Shown one piece after another: positions 7,286 to 11,374 of a stretch of 11,374 nt of DNA. The DNA lies in contig JAIDVZ010000160.1 in the NCBI GenBank assembly GCA_029059365.1, positions 1-11,374 on the forward strand, given 5' to 3'. The notes under the pieces are model-generated. The model saw only the letters and a program-made list of their open reading frames with translations, was not told where the DNA came from and ran no database searches. Source of the DNA: Opitutales bacterium. Lineage in GTDB: Bacteria; Verrucomicrobiota; Verrucomicrobiia; Opitutales; JAIRKQ01. Position numbers and translations under genes: made by a program. Within the stretch, counting starts at the first letter, position 1; each line of letters begins with the position of its first letter.

Positions 7286-7309
7286 TTTGTAAAAATATTA
7301 AACAAGTTA

Positions 7310-7864
7310 TTAAATAACCTCATCTCCACTCGCTAGACGCGATTCTTTCACTTGATCGTATGTGCGCATTCTACGAAGCGCATCAATAGTCGCACGAACA
7401 ACAGCAAAAGGATTGTTGGAACCAAGCGACTTCGTCAAAACATCCTTAACTCCCAATGTTTCCAAAACTGCGCGCACACCACCACCGGCTATAACACCAG
7501 TTCCCGGGCTTGCTGGTTTTAACAATACACGTCCTCCATCTGATCTGCCGAGTGATACATGAGGTACCGTATTTTCCTTCATGCGGAACGACACCATGTT
7601 CTTTTTCGCATGTTCGGTCCCCTTTTTTATCGCATCTGGTACCTCTTTTGCTTTACCGTACCCAACGCCGATACGCCCGGCTTGATTACCAACTACAACC
7701 AGTGCTGCGAACCCAAAACGACGGCCGCCTTTTACCACTTTTGCACATCGATTGATATGTACGACTCGTTCTTGTAAGGCTGCATCTTTGTCATCTTTGG
7801 TCGTTGGGCGCTCTCTATGTTTTTTCGGAGCCTCAATTTTTTCAAATTTTTTCGAATCACTCAT
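7310..7864 (-). CDS. rpsE: 30S ribosomal protein S5 (uS5)
   Basis: S5 lies at the mRNA entry side of the small subunit and contributes to decoding accuracy and mRNA unwinding. From ATG 7864 it has 184 residues. A charged N-terminal stretch comes first, then the double-stranded RNA-binding-like domain starting ERVVHINRCAKVVKGGRRFGF (about 32-52). This is followed by VGYGKAKEVPDAI and the C-terminal domain PGTGVIAGGGVRAVLE, with LGSNNPFAVVRATIDAL. The open frame continues upstream to 7927, but those 21 residues (Cys/Arg-rich, starting MCKGICRCG) lie wholly over the end of rplR and do not resemble S5, so the shorter start 11 nt after rplR is chosen. No Shine-Dalgarno is visible, which suggests coupling to rplR. 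Confidence 0.97.
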   Translation of the reverse strand: MSDSKKFEKIEAPKKHRERPTTKDDKDAALQERVVHINRCAKVVKGGRRFGFAALVVVGNQAGRIGVGYGKAKEVPDAIKKGTEHAKKNMVSFRMKENTVPHVSLGRSDGGRVLLKPASPGTGVIAGGGVRAVLETLGVKDVLTKSLGSNNPFAVVRATIDALRRMRTYDQVKESRLASGDEVI

Positions 7865-7875
7865 ATCAAGAAAAT

Positions 7876-8238
7876 CTAAAATTCTAACCCACAAGCGCGT
7901 ACCGCATCTGCAAATGCCTTTACACATCCATGATACCGTCGCCCATTACGATCAAAGACAACTGCTTTAACACCAGCAGCTGCCGCTTTTGAACCAAATA
8001 ATGAGCCGAATGCACTCGCTCCAGCAATATTCGGAACTAATTTCTTATCGCGACATTCTTTGGCCAATGTTGAAAGAAAAACCATAGTACGCTGGGCATC
8101 ATCATCGATACATTGCGCATATATATGCTTGCCAGAAAAATGTACCGACAAACGCAACTTATCCGAAGTCCCGCGCACATACTTACGCACTCTTGCCTTT
8201 CTGCTCGTACGTAGTTTTATTTTTTGTTGTAATTGCAT
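7876..8238 (-). CDS. rplR: 50S ribosomal protein L18 (uL18)
   Basis: L18 binds 5S rRNA with L5 and joins it to the central protuberance of the large subunit. The 120 residues have a basic N-terminal arm (RTSRKARVRKYVRGT). They continue with the family strings LRLSVHFSGKHIYAQCIDD at about 28-46 and AAAAGVKAVVFDRNGRRYHG at about 85-104. The end KAFADAVRACGLEF is typical. Length is normal (117-120). ATG 8238 is preceded by AGAAGAA, a weak purine-rich site. It is 19 nt after rplF, and its stop lies 11 nt before the rpsE start. Confidence 0.98.
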   Translation of the reverse strand: MQLQQKIKLRTSRKARVRKYVRGTSDKLRLSVHFSGKHIYAQCIDDDAQRTMVFLSTLAKECRDKKLVPNIAGASAFGSLFGSKAAAAGVKAVVFDRNGRRYHGCVKAFADAVRACGLEF

Positions 8239-8257
8239 TTCTTCTAAATTTTAAAAA

Positions 8258-8803
8258 TTACGCCGTCTTTTTACCTTCTTTTCTACGTACAAATTCACCG
8301 ATAATATGGACGCCCTTCCCTTTGTACGGTTCTATCGGATAGTACGATTTAATGTCGGCTGCTACCTGACCAACGAGTTGTTTATCGACTCCAGAAACGG
8401 AAAGCTTGGTTCCGCTTGGATCAACAACCACCTTTATTCCTGCCGGAATTTGATATAAGATGTCATGAGAAAACCCGAGATCGAGATCGAGGGCATTGCC
8501 TCCCTTAAGTACGGCTTTAAAACCGACACCATTAATTTCTAAATCTTTTTTATACCCTGAAACAACCCCATCGACCATGGCTGAGATAATCGACCTGACA
8601 GTGCCGTGCATAACAAGCGAATGATCATTGTGCAAATCCGCAGGTGACACATGAATGGCATCATCTTGCAGATTAATAATCACGGAGTTATCAAATTGTT
8701 TCTCATTTTTGCCAAGCGGCCCCTCAACGGATACACGAGCGCCATCAATGTTTACTTTGACGCCTGCTGGAAGTTTTATCGGTAATTTTCCTATTCTGCT
8801 CAT
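8258..8803 (-). CDS. rplF: 50S ribosomal protein L6 (uL6)
   Basis: L6 binds 23S rRNA near the sarcin-ricin loop, at the factor-binding base. The 181 residues begin MSRIGKLPIKLPAGV. They contain two repeated L6 folds: VSVEGPLGKNEKQF near 28-41 in the first, and PSGTKLSVSGVDKQLVGQVAADI in the second. The C-terminal signature is EPYKGKGVHIIGEFVRRKEGKK. Length is standard (176-184). ATG 8803 is preceded by TTAGGT, a moderate ribosome site formed just after the rpsH stop (14 nt gap). It is followed by rplR after 19 nt, the classic spc order. Confidence 0.98.
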   Translation of the reverse strand: MSRIGKLPIKLPAGVKVNIDGARVSVEGPLGKNEKQFDNSVIINLQDDAIHVSPADLHNDHSLVMHGTVRSIISAMVDGVVSGYKKDLEINGVGFKAVLKGGNALDLDLGFSHDILYQIPAGIKVVVDPSGTKLSVSGVDKQLVGQVAADIKSYYPIEPYKGKGVHIIGEFVRRKEGKKTA

Positions 8804-8817
8804 ATTTCACAACCTAA

Positions 8818-9207
8818 TTACCACACATAACACAAAATTTCGCCACCAACACCGGCTTTCTTGGCCCCAAATCCGGACATCACTCCATGCGATGTTGACA
8901 TAATCACGACGCCCATGCCTCCAAGTATGGTAGGGATGTCGTTAGCTTTGCAATATTCACGACAGCCAGGAGTACTGACTGTGCGAATCTCGGTGATAGC
9001 TGGAACAGAATCCACGTATTTCAAAGCAATTTTCAGATCACTTTTATTGTTCCCGATATCAATTTTTTCATATCCTTTGATCAACCCACTTTCCTTCAAA
9101 ATCTTGGCGATGCTCTCTAGCAGATTTGACCAACGAAATGTACAGAACCCTTTATTTACAGCGCTACTATTGCGTATGTGGGTGATAAAATTGCTTACGA
9201 TATCCAT
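8818..9207 (-). CDS. rpsH: 30S ribosomal protein S8 (uS8)
   Basis: S8 binds helix 21 of 16S rRNA early in small-subunit assembly. In E. coli it also represses the spc operon by binding the mRNA near the rplE start. The 129 residues begin MDIVSNFITHIRNSS, a variant of the usual DPIADMLTRIRN opening. They end in the signatures GGMGVVIMSTSHGVM and AKKAGVGGEILCYVW, the latter diagnostic. The PGCREYCK segment stands where most S8 proteins have PGRRVY. Length is normal (130-132). ATG 9207 has only a weak GGGT about 10 nt upstream. It lies 26 nt after rpsN. See the rplX-rplE gap for a possible binding target. Confidence 0.98.
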   Translation of the reverse strand: MDIVSNFITHIRNSSAVNKGFCTFRWSNLLESIAKILKESGLIKGYEKIDIGNNKSDLKIALKYVDSVPAITEIRTVSTPGCREYCKANDIPTILGGMGVVIMSTSHGVMSGFGAKKAGVGGEILCYVW

Positions 9208-9233
9208 GATTTAAATATACCCGTACAAAGTTT

Positions 9234-9539
9234 TTACCAAGACGACTTTGTTACTCCTGGAATTTCACCAAACGAAACCATTTCGCGTAGCTGCAACCTC
9301 GATAACCCGAACCAACGACGATATCCGCGCGCACGACCAGTTATAGAACAACGATTTCGAACACGGATCGGGGACGAATTTCTAGGTAACTTGGCCAATT
9401 TTCTCCGCAGATTCCAAAATTGCTCATCGGTTAAAGACGCATCTAAAAGTTGCTTCTTTAAAGAGTCTCTAACAGCGGAAAATTTAGCAACCAATGCCGC
9501 TCTCTTTTTGTTTTTAGCTATTGATGATTTTTTGGCCAT
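9234..9539 (-). CDS. rpsN: 30S ribosomal protein S14 (uS14), long zinc-free form
   Basis: S14 is a late-assembling protein of the small-subunit head. This is the 101-residue long form, the same length as E. coli. It starts MAKKSSIAKNKKRAALVAKF. The conserved C-terminal half is LPRNSSPIRVRNRCSITGRARGYRRWFGLSRLQLREM, ending GEIPGVTKSSW. It has a single Cys in place of the CxxC...CxxC of the short form, so it does not need zinc. ATG 9539 is 17 nt after the rplE stop and has no Shine-Dalgarno; a small AT-rich inverted repeat spans the leader. Translation is probably coupled to rplE. Confidence 0.98.
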   Translation of the reverse strand: MAKKSSIAKNKKRAALVAKFSAVRDSLKKQLLDASLTDEQFWNLRRKLAKLPRNSSPIRVRNRCSITGRARGYRRWFGLSRLQLREMVSFGEIPGVTKSSW

Positions 9540-9556
9540 GATGAAAATTTCATATA

Positions 9557-10102
9557 TTATTGTTTTTTTCTAAACGGCATACCGAATTTAGATAAGAGGG
9601 CATGTCCTTCTTTATCTGTATTGGCGGTTGTCACAAACGTTATATCCATGCCGATAACTTTCTTGTCACGATCAATCGTTATCTCCGGGAAAATAGTATA
9701 ATCACTGATCCCAATGGAATAATTACCTCTTCCGTCAAATTTATTTGAAACCCCGCGAAAATCTCGAATTTTAGGAAGGGAAATCGAAATAAATTTCAAC
9801 AAAAACTCATACATATTACGCCCGCGCAATGTGACTTTTGCTCCAACTGGCATCCCTTGTCTAAGTTTAAAATTCGATATACTTTTACGGGCTTTAGACA
9901 ATACTGCCTTTTGGCCGGCTATAGATGAGATATCTTTTTGAACATCTTGCACTTGTGTTTTGTCTGCATCCGCACCAATCGCTGAATTGATCACAATCTT
10001 TTCAATCTTTGGAACACAATAAAGATTCTTATACCCAAACTCCTGCATAAGAGCCTTGGTAATCTCTTCCTTATATAATTTACTTAAAGATGGTTCGTTC
10101 AT
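9557..10102 (-). CDS. rplE: 50S ribosomal protein L5 (uL5)
   Basis: L5 binds 5S rRNA in the central protuberance and touches the P-site tRNA elbow. The 181 residues include LYKEEITKALMQEFGYKN near 9-26, then VPKIEKIVINSAIG and GQKAVLSKARKSISNFKLRQGMPVGAKVTLRG. They also include ISLPKIRDFRGVS with FDGRGNYSIGI, and an end of the TANTDKEGHALLSKFGMPF type. Length is standard (178-180). ATG 10102 is preceded by an AAAAGAAGAAA purine stretch but no true Shine-Dalgarno. Unlike its neighbours it has a 92 nt leader after rplX with inverted repeats, and it is the first gene of the E. coli spc operon's S8-regulated set. Confidence 0.98.
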   Translation of the reverse strand: MNEPSLSKLYKEEITKALMQEFGYKNLYCVPKIEKIVINSAIGADADKTQVQDVQKDISSIAGQKAVLSKARKSISNFKLRQGMPVGAKVTLRGRNMYEFLLKFISISLPKIRDFRGVSNKFDGRGNYSIGISDYTIFPEITIDRDKKVIGMDITFVTTANTDKEGHALLSKFGMPFRKKQ

Positions 10103-10194
10103 ATTTCTTCTTTTCGCTACGAATAGGTGCCAAAGCTCCTCAGTACGACCGTTTCGCCAAAAAATAGCTTTCTAAACGGTAAGTCAAGACGTTT
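10103..10194 (-). promoter_or_regulatory. rplX-rplE intergenic leader with inverted repeats; candidate mRNA control site
   Basis: This is the largest gap inside the ribosomal cluster (92 nt; others are 47 nt or less). On the transcript strand, ACCGTTT (10180-10174) pairs perfectly with AAACGGT (10154-10148) around a 19 nt loop. An overlapping alternative pairs AAAGCT inside that loop with AGCTTT further downstream, so the two hairpins cannot form together. A small TTCG-TAG-CGAA hairpin lies close to the rplE start. In E. coli, S8 binds the spc mRNA around the rplE start; whether this element imitates the S8 site of 16S rRNA cannot be judged by eye. No terminator-type U run follows the stem. 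Confidence 0.35.
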
Positions 10195-10449
10195 TTACGC
10201 ATTATGTCCATGTTTTGCATCATACTTAGATTTCAACATTACATTTGAGTAATGAATAGGACGCTCAACCTCCACAACAGCGCCATCTGGGTACTGTTGC
10301 GATTTTTTCATATGTTTTTTTGCTACGGCGACTCCCTCAACAATAACACGTGATTTTTCACGCAACACACGCAATATTTTCCCTGTCTTGCCTTTATAAT
10401 CCCCGGTCAGCACGACAACATCATCGTTCCTTTTCAACTTCATTTTCAT
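10195..10449 (-). CDS. rplX: 50S ribosomal protein L24 (uL24)
   Basis: L24 starts large-subunit assembly and later sits by the peptide exit tunnel. The 84 residues contain the KOW motif at about 6-33 (NDDVVVLTGDYKGKTGKILRV). VEGVAVAKKHMKKSQQ follows, then the strand string ERPIHYSNVML. This is on the short side (76-105 in the family): the second C-terminal region of E. coli L24 is missing, as in several other phyla. ATG 10449 directly follows the rplN stop with no intervening base, and GGAGG at 10458-10462 lies within the end of rplN. A second ATG at 10443 is too far from that site. The frame downstream of the stop stays open for 25 codons. Confidence 0.97.
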   Translation of the reverse strand: MKMKLKRNDDVVVLTGDYKGKTGKILRVLREKSRVIVEGVAVAKKHMKKSQQYPDGAVVEVERPIHYSNVMLKSKYDAKHGHNA

Positions 10450-10815
10450 TTAAATAACCTCCGGAGCTAGAGACAATATCTTGGTGAAATTTTTCTGCTT
10501 CAACTCACGAGCAATCGGCCCAAAAATACGCGTCCCACGTGGATTTTTTTTGTCATCTATTATGACACACGCATTGGAGTCAAATCGCAAATAGCTGCCA
10601 TCAGTACGACGAATAGGGTACTTGCTCCTGACAATAACGGCACGGACAACGCTGCCTTTTTTTATCGCAGCTTCTGGTGTACTTTTTTGAACACTACAAA
10701 CAATAATATCACCAACCATAGCAGTCCGTTTGATCTGCCCAAGACGCCTGATCATTTTGACCTGTTTTGCTCCGGTATTGTCCGCAACATATAAAATACT
10801 TTCTTGCTGTAACAT
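10450..10815 (-). CDS. rplN: 50S ribosomal protein L14 (uL14)
   Basis: L14 lies at the subunit interface of the 50S particle and makes bridges to 16S rRNA; it is also where the silencing factor RsfS docks. The 121 residues start [26 protein letters not shown]. The PROSITE-like region [24 protein letters not shown] is followed by [26 protein letters not shown]. Length is standard (120-123). ATG 10815 has a good Shine-Dalgarno, GAGGAAA at 10823-10829. It is 43 nt after rpsQ and abuts rplX. Confidence 0.99.
   Translation of the reverse strand: MLQQESILYVADNTGAKQVKMIRRLGQIKRTAMVGDIIVCSVQKSTPEAAIKKGSVVRAVIVRSKYPIRRTDGSYLRFDSNACVIIDDKKNPRGTRIFGPIARELKQKNFTKILSLAPEVI
10458..10462 (-). promoter_or_regulatory. 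Perfect GGAGG Shine-Dalgarno for rplX inside the end of rplN
   Basis: GGAGG on the minus strand lies 8 nt before ATG 10449 and 14 nt before ATG 10443, which selects the first ATG as the rplX start. It is the best ribosome site in the window and is embedded in the last codons of rplN, where stop TAA and start ATG abut. Confidence 0.8.
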
Positions 10816-10858
10816 TTTAAAATTTCCTCACATAGGGGCGTTTCTCACTCAAATGCAA

Positions 10859-11131
10859 TCATTCAGCCGAAATAGCATGAGCTGCTTCCACCACCTTATT
10901 CAATCTCCAGCGCTTAAGTTTACTAATCGGACGTGTTTCCATGATTTCAACAACATCACCGATGTGACATTGATTTTCGGCATCGTGGACATAGATAACA
11001 GTCTTACGTTTGATCTCTTTTTTATACAAGCGATGCGGAATCTTATAAGTATAAGCAACTTTCACTGTTTTATCACCTGAATGGCTAATAACACGACCAG
11101 TCAAAGTTTTTCTAGTATTTCTTTCTAACAT
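10859..11131 (-). CDS. rpsQ: 30S ribosomal protein S17 (uS17)
   Basis: S17 is a primary 16S rRNA binder of the small-subunit body with an OB fold. The 90 residues start MLERNTRKTLTGRVISHSGDKTVKV and contain HRLYKKEIKRKTVIYVHDAENQCHIGD. The diagnostic METRPISKLKRWRL is at about 64-77, followed by a short helical tail. Length is slightly longer than E. coli (84). ATG 11131 has AGGGA about 9 nt upstream. It is 23 nt after rpmC, and rplN follows after 43 nt. This is the canonical rpmC-rpsQ-rplN order. Confidence 0.98.
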   Translation of the reverse strand: MLERNTRKTLTGRVISHSGDKTVKVAYTYKIPHRLYKKEIKRKTVIYVHDAENQCHIGDVVEIMETRPISKLKRWRLNKVVEAAHAISAE

Positions 11132-11154
11132 ATTTTCTTTCCCTGATTATCCTA

Positions 11155-11340
11155 TTATTGTGCCAAACGTTTTGCTGTCATAATGCGCGCGATATCACGA
11201 CGAATCTCGGAAAAACGATGAGGCTTTGCAACCTGCCCAACCCTTTTTTTAAGCGTCAGCATCTGCAACTCACCACGCAACTCACGCTCTTTATTCGCGA
11301 GGTCAGATATAGATAAATCTTTAAACGTGTGTTTCTTCAT
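11155..11340 (-). CDS. rpmC: 50S ribosomal protein L29 (uL29)
   Basis: L29 is a small two-helix protein at the exit tunnel, next to L23, where signal recognition particle and trigger factor bind. The 61 residues start MKKHTFKDLSISDLANKERELRGELQML. They contain the family string QVAKPHRFSEIRRDIARIMTAKR (about 36-58). Length is normal (60-70). ATG 11340 is preceded by AGGTAA, which overlaps the stop of the upstream frame. The gene closes with tandem TAA TAG stops. It lies 4 nt after the presumed rplP end, as in standard S10 operons. Confidence 0.97.
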   Translation of the reverse strand: MKKHTFKDLSISDLANKERELRGELQMLTLKKRVGQVAKPHRFSEIRRDIARIMTAKRLAQ

Positions 11341-11344
11341 CGTA

Positions 11345-11374
11345 TTACCTAAAAAGTATTTTGTTCTTCACGAC
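11345..11374 (-). CDS. rplP: Probable C-terminal end of 50S ribosomal protein L16 (partial)
   Basis: The minus-strand frame entering from the right edge reads VVKNKILFR and stops with TAA at 11347-11345, 4 nt before rpmC. L16 commonly ends with a string such as KLPIKTKFVKR, and the visible residues align loosely with PIKTKFVKR. rplP is the gene that normally precedes rpmC. The call rests mainly on position, since only nine residues are visible. Confidence 0.6.
   Translation of the reverse strand, partial: VVKNKILFR

Noticed and set aside
7865..7927. Upstream extension of the rpsE frame beginning MCKGICRCG.
   Set aside because: It lies wholly within the end of rplR, does not resemble S5, and a normal start exists at 7864.
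9538..9556. ATGAA/TTCAT palindrome in the rpsN leader.
   Set aside because: An AT-only-type 5 bp stem in AT-rich DNA, expected by chance; no sign it controls rpsN.
1..11374. Mobile elements, CRISPR arrays, tRNA or rRNA genes, defence or secondary-metabolite genes.
   Set aside because: None seen on either strand; practically all DNA is accounted for by conserved housekeeping genes.

Overview
This window is almost entirely one co-directional block of translation genes on the minus strand. It is the 3' part of an S10-spc-alpha type ribosomal protein cluster. In transcription order (right to left) I read: the tail of rplP (L16), rpmC (L29), rpsQ (S17), rplN (L14), rplX (L24), rplE (L5), rpsN (S14), rpsH (S8), rplF (L6), rplR (L18), rpsE (S5), rplO (L15), secY, map, rpsM (S13), rpsK (S11), rpsD (S4), rpoA, rplQ (L17), a small membrane/zinc-ribbon gene, and an NAD kinase. 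At the extreme left, on the plus strand, lies the C-terminal end of a RecD2-type SF1 helicase, which converges on and overlaps the NAD kinase gene.

Organism: a bacterium using the standard code (TAA, TGA and TAG stops all occur) with moderately AT-rich DNA by eye. Several traits together suggest Verrucomicrobiota, probably an Opitutia-like lineage. S4 has the form I recall from that group, ending EQLIVEFYSR. L17 carries a long Lys/Ala/Ser tail, S11 has an acidic N-terminal extension, and map sits directly between secY and rpsM with no adk, infA or rpmJ. This assignment rests on remembered sequence character, not a search, so I hold it at moderate confidence.

Layout: genes are packed tightly, mostly with 0-47 nt between them. 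secY and map overlap at TAATG, and rplN and rplX abut with no gap. The one larger gap in the cluster is 92 nt between rplX and rplE. It contains inverted repeats and sits where S8 binds the spc messenger in E. coli. No rpmD (L30) lies between rpsE and rplO, and no infA or rpmJ lies between map and rpsM. Start sites from rplN/rplX and from rpsM to rplQ have clear Shine-Dalgarno sequences, while most starts from rplE to map do not.

The genes together supply ribosomal proteins of both subunits, the RNA polymerase alpha subunit, the SecY translocation channel, and the enzyme that removes initiator methionine from new proteins. NAD kinase (NADP supply) and the zinc-ribbon protein are lineage-specific riders at the distal end. 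I see no mobile element, CRISPR array, tRNA or rRNA. The window is a conserved housekeeping region, and I did not find a new system in it. The points most worth a second look are an extra C-terminal membrane helix on SecY, the rplX-rplE gap, the uncharacterised zinc-ribbon gene, the S11 and L17 extensions, and a Cys-Cys-Cys replacement in L15.
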